Source: Betaproteobacteria bacterium (GTDB lineage: Bacteria > Pseudomonadota > Gammaproteobacteria > Burkholderiales > Rhodocyclaceae). From it: DNA of 64,000 bases. The stretch spans positions 1 through 64,000 of the forward strand of contig JAGVUA010000083.1 in NCBI GenBank assembly GCA_019136545.1, written 5' to 3'. The translations under genes were made by a program, and so were the position numbers. How positions within the stretch are numbered: the stretch's first letter is position 1; each line of letters starts with the position of its first letter. Below the pieces are notes generated by a model that did not search any database, had not been told where the DNA came from, and saw only the letters and a program-made list of their open reading frames with translations. Below are positions 19,508 through 28,211 of the stretch, in pieces.

Positions 19508-20145
19508 TGGCCAAGTACATTGCCGCGCTCAAGACCGCGCTGTTCATCCTCTGCCTGCTGCCCTTGGCGCATTACGCCGCGGGGCTCTGGCAGGACACGC
19601 TCGGCGCCAATCCCATCGAGGCCTTGACCCGCGGCCTCGGCGACTGGGCGCTCCGCTTGCTGCTGATCACGCTGGCCGTCACGCCGCTGCGACGGCTGAG
19701 CGGATGGGCCTGGTTGCTGAAGCTGCGGCGCATGCTCGGCCTGTTCGCCTTCTTCTACGCCAGCCTGCATCTCATCGCCTATCTCTGGCTCGACCAGTTC
19801 TTCGACTGGGCGGAAATCGGCCGCGACATTCTCAAGCGGCCGTTCATCACCGTCGGCATGGCGACTTTCCTGCTGCTCGCGCCGCTGGCGGCGACGTCGA
19901 CCAAGGCCATGATCCGCCGGCTCGGCGGGCAACGCTGGCAACGCCTGCACCGCCTGATCTATCCCGCAGCGCTGCTGGCCGTCCTGCACTTCACCTGGAT
20001 GGTCAAGGTCGATGTGCGCGAACCGGCGCTCTACGGCGTCATCCTCGCCGTGCTGCTCGGCCTGCGCGCCTGGTGGCGCATCGACGACTGGCGCAGGCCC
20101 CTGGTGCCGCGCCGCCGCATCATTCCGATCCAGGTTCGTCGCTGA
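19507..20145 (+). CDS. msrQ: MsrQ heme-binding membrane subunit
   Basis: Inner-membrane b-heme protein that passes electrons from the quinone pool or flavin reductase to MsrP. The 212 residues form about six hydrophobic helices of the ferric-reductase-like fold, with heme-ligand histidines plausible in YASLHLIAYL and AVLHFTWMVK. The motif RRLGGQRWQRLHRLIYP is typical of MsrQ. The start overlaps the msrP stop. Its last 26 bases overlap the end of a tiny minus-strand ORF. Confidence 0.94.
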   Translation: MAKYIAALKTALFILCLLPLAHYAAGLWQDTLGANPIEALTRGLGDWALRLLLITLAVTPLRRLSGWAWLLKLRRMLGLFAFFYASLHLIAYLWLDQFFDWAEIGRDILKRPFITVGMATFLLLAPLAATSTKAMIRRLGGQRWQRLHRLIYPAALLAVLHFTWMVKVDVREPALYGVILAVLLGLRAWWRIDDWRRPLVPRRRIIPIQVRR

Positions 20146-20302
20146 CGTCGTCGCCAATCTGCCGCCGCGCGCGCGCCGCCTGCCTGGCGCGCGGCGCATG
20201 CTTGTCCAGACGCTGGTGCGGACCGCCCTTCTTCATGATCGGCGCCACGGCCAGCGTGTTGCGACGGCTGACTTTCAGCTTTTTCCGACGGGTCTTCTTC
20301 AT
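20120..20302 (-). CDS. Small highly basic protein of unknown function
   Basis: A 60-residue protein, over one-third Lys/Arg, beginning MKKTRRKKLKVSRRNTLAV. Its ATG overlaps the TGA of bioC (ATGA), which suggests translational coupling, so it is more likely real than a shadow frame. The C-terminal third overlaps msrQ. There is no recognisable domain; the charge suggests nucleic-acid or ribosome binding. The dispersed element copy at 20253–20276 lies inside it and encodes the LKVSRR part in antisense. It could also be an artefact of an open frame in a GC-rich tail. Confidence 0.5.
   Translation of the reverse strand: MKKTRRKKLKVSRRNTLAVAPIMKKGGPHQRLDKHAPRARQAARARRQIGDDVSDEPGSE
20253..20276 (+). 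repeat. Copy 2 of the dispersed 24-bp element
   Basis: AGCGT, GTT, then GCGACGGCTGACTTTC: one mismatch in the GGCGT block and one in the 16-bp core. It is antisense within the small basic ORF after bioC. Confidence 0.65.
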
Positions 20303-21081
20303 CGCGTAAACCTGACGATGTCGCGGCCGTCAGGCGCTTTCTTCGCCTCCGCCTTCCAGGCGTGGCCGTAGACGATCTCGAAGGTGGCGCTGCGGTTCCA
20401 GCCCGCGAACACGCGCCGCCAATCGCGCCAACCCATATGGCCGAGCAGGCCGTCGCGCACGCCGAGATGGCGCTGGTCGGCCAGCAGCTGGCGCGGCCGG
20501 CGATACTCGAACGCGATCATCTCCATGTCCATCACCGGCTCGGCGAAGCCGGCGGCCACCAGCATGTCGCCGATATCGTGCATGTCGGGAAAGCGGCGCA
20601 GCGCGGTCGCGCCCGCCGCGCGCAGCTCCTTCAACGTGTCGGGGCCGAGCAGGGAGAACGTGAGCAGGCCGCCGACGGCGAGCGCGCGATGCAGTTCCCG
20701 GAACGCCGGCAGCGGATCGTCGAGCCAGTGCAGCACCAGGTTCGACCAGGCGAGATCGAGACTGCCGGCGGCCAGCGGCAGCGCCCGCACGTCGGCGTTG
20801 ACCAGGCGCGGGGCCTTGCCGCGCAGCCGCTGCATCAGCGGCACGCGCGCCCTGACGGCCATGAGCATCGGCGGCGCAAAATCGACCGCCAGCGGCAGCG
20901 CCTCGGGGTAGCGGCGCCGCAGTTCGCGGATGCCGTCGCCGGTGGCGCAGCCGATGTCGCCGATACGCCGGGGCGTCAGTTTCACATAGTCGAGCCGCGC
21001 CGCCATGCGCTCGCCGACTTCCCGCGCCAGCACGGCGGCTTCATCGTAGGAAGCCGCGGCGCGGGAAAAATCGTCGCGCAT
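20299..21081 (-). CDS. bioC: Malonyl-[acyl-carrier protein] O-methyltransferase BioC
   Basis: SAM-dependent methyltransferase that caps malonyl-ACP to start pimeloyl synthesis for biotin. The 260-residue protein has the class I SAM motif DIGCATGDGIREL near residue 43 and LAWSNLVLHWLDD, typical of BioC. ATG 21081 overlaps the bioB stop (TGATG), so bioB–bioC are coupled. The family's C-terminal lid region (LLGPDTLKELRAAG) is present. The remaining biotin genes are not in the window. Confidence 0.93.
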   Translation of the reverse strand: MRDDFSRAAASYDEAAVLAREVGERMAARLDYVKLTPRRIGDIGCATGDGIRELRRRYPEALPLAVDFAPPMLMAVRARVPLMQRLRGKAPRLVNADVRALPLAAGSLDLAWSNLVLHWLDDPLPAFRELHRALAVGGLLTFSLLGPDTLKELRAAGATALRRFPDMHDIGDMLVAAGFAEPVMDMEMIAFEYRRPRQLLADQRHLGVRDGLLGHMGWRDWRRVFAGWNRSATFEIVYGHAWKAEAKKAPDGRDIVRFTR

Positions 21082-22055
21082 CACACCGCCTTGAGCCCCA
21101 GCCGGTCGAACAGCGCCTCGTCGCGCTCCGCCTCGGTGTTGCCGGTGGTGAGCAGCTTGTCGCCGTAGAAGATCGAGTTGGCGCCGGCCAGGAAGCACAG
21201 CGCCTGCAATTCGTCGCTCATCTCGTGCCGGCCGGCGGACAGGCGCACCCAGGAAGTCGGCATGGCGATGCGCGCGGCAGCGATGGTGCGCACGAACTCG
21301 AAGGGGTCGAGCGGCGGCGCGTTTTCCATCGGCGTGCCGGGAATGGCGACGAGATGGTTGATCGGCACCGACTCGGGCGCCGGGTTCAGGTTGGCCAGCT
21401 GCGCCAGCAGCGAGGCGCGCACGCGGCGCGATTCGCCCATGCCGACGATGCCGCCGCAGCAGATCTTCATGCCGGCGTCGCGCACGCGTATCAGCGTTTC
21501 CATGCGCGCCTGCTGGCTGTGCGTGGTGATGACCAGGTCGTAGAACTCGGCGCCGGTGTCGAGGTTGTGGTTGTAGTAGTCGAGGCCGGCGGCGGCGAGC
21601 TTCTCGGCCTGGCCGGGACCGAGCAGGCCCAGCGTCAGGCAGGTTTCCATGCCGAGGTCCTTGACGGTGCGCACCATCTCGATGACCTTGTCGAGATCGC
21701 CGTCCTTCGGGCCGCGCCAGGCCGCGCCCATGCAGAAGCGGCTGGCGCCCTTTTCCTTGGCGGCTTTGGCGGCGACCTTGACCTCGTCCAGTTCGAGCAG
21801 TTTCTCGCGCTCGATGGTGCCCCTGCGCGCCGACTGCGAGCAGTAGCCGCAATCCTCGGAGCAGCCGCCGGTCTTGATCGAAAGCAGGGTCGAGCGCTGG
21901 ACGGCGTTGGCGTCGAAGTGCGCGCGATGCACCTGCTGGGCGCGGAACAGCAGGTCGGCGAAAGGCAGTTCGAACAGCGCCTCGACGGTGGCAGTGCTCC
22001 AGGCGGCAGAGATGGGTGCGGCGGCGGCGCGCGCGGTGGCGGTGGCTACGGTCAT
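21081..22055 (-). CDS. bioB: Biotin synthase
   Basis: Radical SAM enzyme inserting sulfur into dethiobiotin. The CxxxCxxC cluster motif is [14 protein letters not shown]; further conserved elements are [19 protein letters not shown] and [15 protein letters not shown] 22055 gives 324 residues, a normal length; a TTG at 22115 would add a proline-rich tail that family members lack. No strong ribosome binding site is seen. It diverges from comF, and bioC follows with overlapping codons. Confidence 0.95.
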   Translation of the reverse strand: MTVATATARAAAAPISAAWSTATVEALFELPFADLLFRAQQVHRAHFDANAVQRSTLLSIKTGGCSEDCGYCSQSARRGTIEREKLLELDEVKVAAKAAKEKGASRFCMGAAWRGPKDGDLDKVIEMVRTVKDLGMETCLTLGLLGPGQAEKLAAAGLDYYNHNLDTGAEFYDLVITTHSQQARMETLIRVRDAGMKICCGGIVGMGESRRVRASLLAQLANLNPAPESVPINHLVAIPGTPMENAPPLDPFEFVRTIAAARIAMPTSWVRLSAGRHEMSDELQALCFLAGANSIFYGDKLLTTGNTEAERDEALFDRLGLKAV

Positions 22056-22108
22056 TGCGGGAAACTTTGGCAAAATCGGAGGCGGGATGATCGGCGAAGG
22101 AGCCAGGC

Positions 22109-22792
22109 TTGTCAATTTGGCGAAATGGGATGGCCGCGCTGCTGCCGCAGGATTGCCTGCTTTGCGGCGACTTCTCCGGAGCGGCCTTGCTCTGCGCCGC
22201 CTGCGCGCGCGAACTGCCCCAACTGCCCCATGCCCGGTGTCCGGTCTGCGCCGAGGCCTCGCCGGGCGGGGCGACCTGCGGCGCCTGCTTGAAGTCGCCG
22301 CCGCATTTCGACGCCACCGTCGCCGCGTTCCGCTACGCCTTCCCGCTCGACAAGCTCGTCCAGGCGCTCAAGTACCGGCGGCGTCTCGCCACGGCTGACT
22401 TTCTGGCCGACGCAATGCGGGCCGCCGGCGCGCCGGCGGGCGATATCGTCGTGCCGCTGCCGCTCTCGGCCGAACGCCTGCGCGCGCGCGGCTTCAACCA
22501 GGCCGTGGAACTGGCGCGGCCGCTGGCCCGCGCGCTGGCGCTGCCGCTGGCGCTGGACGGTTGCCGGCGCAGCCGCGACACTGCGCCGCAGGCGACGCTG
22601 CCGTGGAAAGAGCGGCGCAAGAACGTCCGCCACGCCTTCGAATGCGCATTGGACTTGTCGGACAAAAGCGTCGTCGTGGTCGACGACGTCATGACCACGG
22701 GCGCCACGCTCGACGAGTTCGCGCGCACGCTGAAGGCGAGCGGCGCCGTACGGGTCATCAACTGGGTGGCGGCACGGGCCTTGAAGGACTGA
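22109..22792 (+). CDS. ComF family phosphoribosyltransferase-like protein
   Basis: A 227-residue ComF/GntX protein, implicated in natural competence or use of extracellular DNA. N-terminal zinc fingers use CLLCGD, CAAC, CPVCAEA and CGAC. The phosphoribosyltransferase core ends with [17 protein letters not shown]. Start TTG 22109 has AAGGAG six bases upstream; an ATG at 22130 lacks one. A copy of the dispersed 24-bp element encodes residues around 91–98 (RLATADF). It is divergent from bioB and is followed by the convergent mshN. Confidence 0.88.
   Translation: MSIWRNGMAALLPQDCLLCGDFSGAALLCAACARELPQLPHARCPVCAEASPGGATCGACLKSPPHFDATVAAFRYAFPLDKLVQALKYRRRLATADFLADAMRAAGAPAGDIVVPLPLSAERLRARGFNQAVELARPLARALALPLALDGCRRSRDTAPQATLPWKERRKNVRHAFECALDLSDKSVVVVDDVMTTGATLDEFARTLKASGAVRVINWVAARALKD
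22380..22403 (+). repeat. Copy 3 of the dispersed 24-bp element
   Basis: GGCGT, CTC, then GCCACGGCTGACTTTC, exact to consensus. It lies in comF, in the reading phase that gives Ala-Thr-Ala-Asp-Phe. Confidence 0.8.
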
Positions 22793-22876
22793 GGAGGGTG
22801 GAACGCCTTACATGCCGGCCGCTACCCGCAGCATTCCATTGACCGTGGGTGGCCCGAGGCCGGCGATGCGGCGTGA

Positions 22877-23923
22877 TTAGCGCAGGCGCTGCTCGATCGC
22901 CTCGGCAAGCTCCGGCGTCAGCTTGCCGGATTCGCGCGCTTTCAGGTACGCGGCGCGCGCTTCGTCGCGCCGGTCGAGCTTCTCCAGCAGCAGGCCGTGA
23001 AACGCCAGGTAGTCCGGACTGCGCTCGCCGTGGCGCCGGTGCGCGGCCATGGTGCGCTCGGCCTCGGCCACCTTGCCCTGCTCGAACTGGAGCCGCGCCA
23101 GCGTCATCGCCCAGCCGGACTGCGTCGCGTCCAGCGCCAGCCCCTCGCTGGCCACGGCCTGCGCTTCGGACCAGTGCTGTTGGGCCATCAACATGCTGAG
23201 CAGTGCCTGGCGCGCCGCGACGTGACGGGAATCGGCGGCCAGGACGCTCCGGAAGCGCGCGATGGCCTCGCTCGACTGCCCCTGCCGGTAAGCCGCCATG
23301 CCCCGCCGGTATTCTGCATCGACGCCCTCCTCGCCGGCAGGACCGAGCGGGCGCTTGTTGATGGCCGCCGCGGTCTCGGCCGCTGGCGCCGCGGCCTGGG
23401 GCGATGGCGCCGGCGCAGCGGTCTGCACCGGTTCGGCGGCATTCGGCGCGGGCGTCGGTTCGGCGGGCGGCGATGGCGGTTCGACCAGATCGCGCTTGAC
23501 CGCCGGTTTCGGCGCGGCCTTGACCACGGGCATCGGCACCACCAAGGCCGGCATGGCGGCGATCGAGGCTGGTGGGGCCGGCGGAACCGATGGGGCTGAT
23601 GGGACCGGCGAGGGCGTCCGTGCGCCGGCCGCGGCAGTGGATGCGGTCGTGGATGACGGCGGCGGCGACGGCGCAGCCGTGGCGTTGGGTGACGACGATG
23701 CCATGGGCGCGGCGTGTTGCCACGGCTGACTTTCGAACCCGGGCCAGAGCGCGACTCCGAGCGCCAAGGCGCCGGCCGCGACGCCGCCGATCAACAGCCG
23801 CCGGGGCCAGGAAACCCGCCGGGGAGGCGGCAGGGCTTTCACTTGACCGGACCATCCCGTCCGCTCGGCCGCTGAAGCGTCCCGACGGTCGAGATCCCGC
23901 AGCATCTGGTTGATCAGGCTCAT
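22877..23923 (-). CDS. mshN: MSHA biogenesis protein MshN, tetratricopeptide repeats
   Basis: Inner-membrane-anchored TPR protein of the MSHA pilus. The N terminus MSLINQMLRDLDRRD is the family signature. A single membrane helix follows (residues about 43–60), then a long Pro/Ala-rich linker (about 65–185) and TPR helices to the C terminus (RRGMAAYRQGQSSEAIARF onward). It is the last gene of the msh run, starting one base after mshM ends. It may stabilise the secretin or ATPase complex; the function is poorly known. It contains an antisense copy of the dispersed element near residue 65. Confidence 0.88.
   Translation of the reverse strand: MSLINQMLRDLDRRDASAAERTGWSGQVKALPPPRRVSWPRRLLIGGVAAGALALGVALWPGFESQPWQHAAPMASSSPNATAAPSPPPSSTTASTAAAGARTPSPVPSAPSVPPAPPASIAAMPALVVPMPVVKAAPKPAVKRDLVEPPSPPAEPTPAPNAAEPVQTAAPAPSPQAAAPAAETAAAINKRPLGPAGEEGVDAEYRRGMAAYRQGQSSEAIARFRSVLAADSRHVAARQALLSMLMAQQHWSEAQAVASEGLALDATQSGWAMTLARLQFEQGKVAEAERTMAAHRRHGERSPDYLAFHGLLLEKLDRRDEARAAYLKARESGKLTPELAEAIEQRLR
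23711..23734 (+). repeat. Copy 4 of the dispersed 24-bp element
   Basis: GGCGT, GTT, then GCCACGGCTGACTTTC, exact to consensus. It is antisense within mshN, where it reads as Glu-Ser-Gln-Pro-Trp. Confidence 0.8.
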
Positions 23924-23924
23924 G

Positions 23925-24758
23925 TCACCCCCACAGCCAGTCGACGTTGATCGCGCCTTCGGTGTCGCGCGCGGCAGCGCGCACGTGACGCCAGCGCACG
24001 CGCGCTTCGCCCGCGCCGAAGGCGGCGAGCAAGGCCTTGTTGGCCAGGATGTTCACCAGGCGCGGCATGCCGCCGGAATGGCGATGCAAGGCCGCGCGCG
24101 CCGGCCCGGAAAACAGGCCCTCGCCGCGGTAGCCGGCGACGCGCAGGCGATGCTCGACATAGGCGTCGACCTCGTCGCGGCGCAGGCCGGGCAGCCGGTA
24201 ATGGAAGGCGATGCGCTGGCGCAGTTGCCTGACCCGCGGCTCGCGCAGTTTTTCATCCAGCTCCGGTTGACCGAACAGCACGATCTGGATCAGCTTGCGC
24301 TTTTCGGTCTCGAGATTCGAAATCAGCCGCAGCGTCTCCAGCGTCAGCATCGGCATCGACTGCGCCTCGTCGATGCACAGCACGGCGGTCTTGCCCTGGC
24401 GCGCCAGATCGAGCAGCCGGCCGTTGATGCGCCGGACGACATGCACCACCGCCCGGCCTTCGGCCGCCGGCGCATCCAGTTCGTCGGCGAGCTCGACGAG
24501 CAATGCCTTCGGGTCGACCTGGGGGTTGGGTATGTAGGCGGCCACGCAGTTCTCGCCCAGCGTGGCGAGCAGGTGCCGGCACAGCAAGGTCTTGCCGGTG
24601 CCGACCTCGCCAGTGATCTTGACGAAGCCCTCGCCGCTCTGGATGGCCAGCAGCAGCGTATTCAGGGCTTCCTGGTGCGCGGCGTCGGCGTAGATGAACT
24701 GGGTGTCGGGCGTGATGCCGAACGGCAGCTCGGTCAGCCCGAAGTGACCAAGATACAT
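23925..24758 (-). CDS. mshM: MSHA biogenesis ATPase MshM (ExeA-like)
   Basis: A 277-residue AAA ATPase of the ExeA/GspA type. Walker A is GEVGTGKTLLC (residues 50–60) and Walker B AVLCIDEAQSM. The C-terminal part has the arginine-rich sensor region (HRHSGGMPRLVNILANKALL). In ExeA-type systems this protein helps insert the secretin through the peptidoglycan. ATG 24758 gives the typical MYLGHFGLTELPF start. The shifted frame of the broken mshL upstream happens to be continuous with this gene, which can mislead gene callers into one 852-codon protein. Confidence 0.92.
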   Translation of the reverse strand: MYLGHFGLTELPFGITPDTQFIYADAAHQEALNTLLLAIQSGEGFVKITGEVGTGKTLLCRHLLATLGENCVAAYIPNPQVDPKALLVELADELDAPAAEGRAVVHVVRRINGRLLDLARQGKTAVLCIDEAQSMPMLTLETLRLISNLETEKRKLIQIVLFGQPELDEKLREPRVRQLRQRIAFHYRLPGLRRDEVDAYVEHRLRVAGYRGEGLFSGPARAALHRHSGGMPRLVNILANKALLAAFGAGEARVRWRHVRAAARDTEGAINVDWLWG

Positions 24759-24763
24759 GCGCG

Positions 24764-26483
24764 TCAGCGAAGGTCGGTCATGAACTCGCGCGGATCGAGC
24801 TTCTGAATGCGTTCGCCGGTCTGCTCGAGGTCGCGCAGCCAGGGGCGGTCGTCGGTGATGACGGTCGGCTTGAGCAGAATGACCAGCTCGCGCTTGCTGC
24901 CCGAGCGCGCGCGCTGGCCGAACAGCACGCCGACCGCGGGCGCGTCGCCGAGGCCGGGCAGCTGGCTGCGATCGTTGGTCTGGCTTTGCGTCATCAGGCC
25001 GCCGATGGCGACGATGTTGCCGTCGCGAACGCGCACCACGCTGTCGGTTTCGTTGATGCTGCTCGAGGCCAGCGGCAGCGAGAACGTGCCGAGCGTCGCG
25101 CCGAGATCGATCAGCTTGGTCTTCTCGGTAACCACGCTGATGGCGGGATGGATGTGCAGAACGATGTTGTTGTCCTGGTCGATCTGCGGCGTCACGTCGA
25201 GCGAAATGCCCGAAAAATAGGGCTGCAGCGTCAGGCTGGGCGTGCTGACCGAACCGCTGCTGGTCGACGTCGTGGTGGTGGTGACGTTGGTGACGAACAG
25301 CTCGTCGGTGCCGACCTTGAGCACCGCCTTCTGGTTGTTGATGGTGGCAATGCGCGGACTCGACAGCACGGTGACCGTGCCCTGCCCTTCGAGGAAGTTG
25401 AGCAGGGCGGCGAAATTGGCGGTCTGCAGCGCAAGGCCCATGAAGCCCTGGCCGAGCGAGGTGGCCGCCATCGAGCCGAGGCGGCCGGGCAAGGCATCGA
25501 CCGAAGTCGATGACAATGGCTTGGCGGCGCCGGCCTCGGCGGCCGCCAGCCTGCTGCCCGGCGCCACCACGCCGATCGCCGACTGGCCGCGCGAACCCGT
25601 GTGGAACGCGGCCCAGTTGATGCCTGCCTGAAACTGCTCGCTCAACATCACATCGAGAATCTTGGCCTCGAGCATCACCTGGCGGTCCACCACCGTCTGC
25701 GTCGCCCTCAAGTAGGCCTCGATCTGGCGGATCTCGCGCGGCAAGGCACTGACGACGATCACGCCCGACTGCGGATTGACGACCACTTTGCGCCCTTCGG
25801 CGTTGCCGACGATGGCGGTCAGGGCGACGGTCAGCCCGCCCCAGAAGTCGTTCTCGGTGGTGGTCTGGACCCGGCTGGTGTAGACATTGGGCACGCTGCC
25901 CGCGCCGGGCACGCCCGGACTGGGCACGACGGCGCCGCTGGCCGAGGTGGTGGTCGTGGTCGACGGCCCGCCGCTGCTGGTGATGGCGCTCGACGTGACG
26001 CGCAGCTCGCTGGCGCCCCGGCGCTGGGAAGCCTACCCGCGTTTGCAGATTGTTGGATTGAACGATGATGCGATTGCCCTTGACGGCATACTCGTAGCCG
26101 TACAGGTCGCGGATGGCGTCGAGCGCTTCGCGCACCGTCACGTCCTTGAGGCTGAGGGTGACCTGGCCGCCGACATCCGGCGGCACCAGCATGTTGTAGC
26201 GCGTGCCGGTGACGATGGCGGAGAACACCTGTGCCGCCGGCGCGTTGACGACATTCAGGTCGAAGCGCGGCTCCGCCTCGACCGGCTTGGGCATTTCGAC
26301 CGCCAGCGGCGGCACCAGGGCCTGGTCGGCGGCCGGATCGCGCGCCGGTCGCTCGGCCGCGGCCTGTCGGAGTTCCTCGCCGATCCGTTCATGCACGGCG
26401 CCGGGGCGGAGCTGCGGCGGCGCGCAAGCGGCCAGCAGCGTGGCGATGCACGCCCATGTCATCGTCAAATATATGCTCTTCAT
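24764..26483 (-). pseudogene. mshL: MSHA outer-membrane secretin MshL, frameshifted
   Basis: Encodes the secretin pore of the MSHA pilus. The 5' part has a lipoprotein signal (lipobox LAAC, Cys20) and an N-terminal STN-like domain, readable to about residue 150 (IIVQSNNLQTR). There the frame breaks, at 26033–26036. The secretin resumes in another frame with ASQRRGASELRV, continues through NPQSGVIVVSA and the secretin core (VVRVRDGNIVAIGGLM) and ends FMTDLR. Relatives have about seven residues (such as VFQVNYL) between those two segments; only four bases remain, implying a loss of about 17 bp. No other mutation is seen, so the break is recent or an assembly error. If real, pilus export should fail. 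Confidence 0.85.
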
Positions 26484-26884
26484 GGCCTGTTTGCCTTTTC
26501 CGTCTTGCCGCGCGGTCGTTTCGCCACGCTCGCATCCGTCGGCGCGACCTGCTTGCCGACGCCCGGTGTGAGATACAGGGTCTCCCGCCCGGTCGCCGAT
26601 CGCAGGTCGACCGAATCCTCGCCGACACGCTCCAGCCTTGCCTCGCCGATCTTGCCGCCGATTTCGACATAGGTGCCGTTGATGATGGCGGCGGAGCGCG
26701 CACCCTGCCGGCGCACGATCGACTGCAGGCCCGGTGCCGGCGCCGCAGCCGCACCGGCGGCGGGCGTCGAGGCGCTGGCCTCGAACGCGGCGGGCGGGCG
26801 CGTCGGATCGGGCAGGTTTTGCGCCAGGGCCGGGGCCGTCGTCAGGGCAAGCGCCAGCGCGGCGAGGGAGCGTGCGAGCCTCAT
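26480..26884 (-). CDS. mshK: MSHA biogenesis protein MshK
   Basis: A 134-residue periplasmic protein with a signal peptide (ALALTTAPALAQ, cleavage near residue 22) followed by LPDPTRPPAAF, the DPTRPP motif of MshK/PilP-like proteins. The rest has an IINGTYVEIGGKIG segment resembling a small beta domain. It probably links the inner-membrane complex to the secretin. ATG 26884 overlaps the mshJ stop and its own stop overlaps mshL. Confidence 0.85.
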   Translation of the reverse strand: MRLARSLAALALALTTAPALAQNLPDPTRPPAAFEASASTPAAGAAAAPAPGLQSIVRRQGARSAAIINGTYVEIGGKIGEARLERVGEDSVDLRSATGRETLYLTPGVGKQVAPTDASVAKRPRGKTEKANRP

Positions 26885-27579
26885 ACCGCCAGCCAGTCCC
26901 GGTCCCGGCTGAGCGTATAGACGGTCAGCGTCAGCTCGCTGCGAGGATAGGCCGTCACGCTCAGCGCCATGCCGCCCCACAGCAGTCGCTGGGGCGCCCT
27001 TTCCAGCTCGGTGACGTAGCCGAGCAGATCGGCGTAGTTCCCCGTCAGCCGGACTTCGAGGCCATGCCGATAGATGTTTTCCTGGCGCGCCTCATCGGGC
27101 TTGCTGTTGCCGCCGGGCTTGCCGTCGCTGCCGCGCTTGTCCAGGGTCGGCAGCACCAGCAGCGGTTCGGGCGCCAGCGAGCGCAAGCCGACCAGCGTCA
27201 GGCCGCGATGCCGTGCCAGGACGGCCTGCAGCACCTGTCCCATGCGCTGTGGCGGCACCAGCTTGTCATCCAGCTTGCCGATCTGCGCGTCGATGGCACC
27301 CAGCCGCGCCTGGAGTTCCGCCAGCTGGCGGCGACCGGCCGCATCCGGGTTCTCGAGCTGCGACTTCAGGCTGGCGATCTGGCTTTCGAGGACCGCCAGC
27401 TCGTTCTGGCGCCCGCTCAAGCCAGTGCGCAGCTCGCTGCCGCGACGAGTCGCCGGATCGACCCAGAGCGTCATGAGCAGAAATCCGACCGCCGCGACCA
27501 AAGCCAGCGCCACCATGATCTGCTCGCGCCGGCTCAGCGCAGCATAGCGGTCGGCCCAGGCCCGCCAGGTCGCGTTCAT
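26881..27579 (-). CDS. mshJ: MSHA biogenesis protein MshJ (PilO-like)
   Basis: A 232-residue bitopic inner-membrane protein. One helix (about residues 21–40, QIMVALALVAAVGFLLMTLW) is followed by a coiled coil (LAVLESQIASLKSQL through LDDKLV) and a C-terminal ferredoxin-like domain. This layout is that of PilO/GspM alignment-complex proteins. Its start overlaps the end of the PilN-like gene and its stop overlaps mshK, all four-base couplings. Confidence 0.87.
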   Translation of the reverse strand: MNATWRAWADRYAALSRREQIMVALALVAAVGFLLMTLWVDPATRRGSELRTGLSGRQNELAVLESQIASLKSQLENPDAAGRRQLAELQARLGAIDAQIGKLDDKLVPPQRMGQVLQAVLARHRGLTLVGLRSLAPEPLLVLPTLDKRGSDGKPGGNSKPDEARQENIYRHGLEVRLTGNYADLLGYVTELERAPQRLLWGGMALSVTAYPRSELTLTVYTLSRDRDWLAV

Positions 27580-28211
27580 GGCGCCGCCCCGGCGCGGCCG
27601 GCCTCGTCTTCCGGCCCGAGCGCAAACTCGTGGAACGCCGGCGCCGCCATGCCGGGCGCGGCGGCAGGCGTGCTCAAGCTCACTTTGGCGAAGCGATGCC
27701 CCCGAAAAGCCGCTTCGGCATTGAGCCGGCGGATGTATTGGGGCAGCAGGGCGGGGTCGAGCGTGCGGCCGCGGATTTCCATGCGCCAGCCGTCGGCGCC
27801 GACCGAAAAGCCCGTCAGCCACAGGCCGTCCAGGCTTTGCCGCGCCAGGCCGCGCAGATGTTCGGCGTGATTGCCGACCGCCGGCGCCGCGCCTTCGCCC
27901 AGCTTGTCGAGGATTCCCTGGCGGATATCGAGCAATTCCTTCGCAGCGGCGAGATCGCGCTCCAGCTTCGCGTCGGGCTTGCGGCCCGCCAGCCGGCCGG
28001 CCAGGGCCACCGATTCCTCGCGCGCCGCCTGAGTCCGGGCGTCCAGCGCGGCAAACTGCGTCGCCATGCGGTCGGCGTCGATGCGCGCCCACGCGCCCCA
28101 GCCAAGCAGCAAGGCGGCGATCACGGCCAGGGCGAAAACGAGATGGGCCATGGTCAGCCAGTGCCGCTGGCGGCGCAGCGATGGATCGTAGAGATTGATC
28201 TGACGGCTCAT
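27576..28211 (-). CDS. PilN-like protein of the MSHA pilus (MshI2)
   Basis: A 211-residue bitopic membrane protein beginning MSRQINLYDPSLRRQR, the INLYDP motif of PilN-type proteins that binds the PilM-like partner. One membrane helix (residues about 22–42) precedes a periplasmic coiled coil and a ferredoxin-like C-terminal domain. It lies between mshI (PilM-like) and mshJ (PilO-like), completing the alignment complex. Often called MshI2. Confidence 0.87.
   Translation of the reverse strand: MSRQINLYDPSLRRQRHWLTMAHLVFALAVIAALLLGWGAWARIDADRMATQFAALDARTQAAREESVALAGRLAGRKPDAKLERDLAAAKELLDIRQGILDKLGEGAAPAVGNHAEHLRGLARQSLDGLWLTGFSVGADGWRMEIRGRTLDPALLPQYIRRLNAEAAFRGHRFAKVSLSTPAAAPGMAAPAFHEFALGPEDEAGRAGAAP

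Noticed and set aside
22796..22876. Possible promoter or small gene between comF and mshN
   Set aside because: No hairpin with T tract, ribosome binding site or -10 was convincing; the gap seems only to separate convergent genes.
23925..26483. Single 852-residue protein joining mshL start and MshM
   Set aside because: The middle is out-of-frame secretin sequence; mshM has its own start and the true secretin core lies in another frame.
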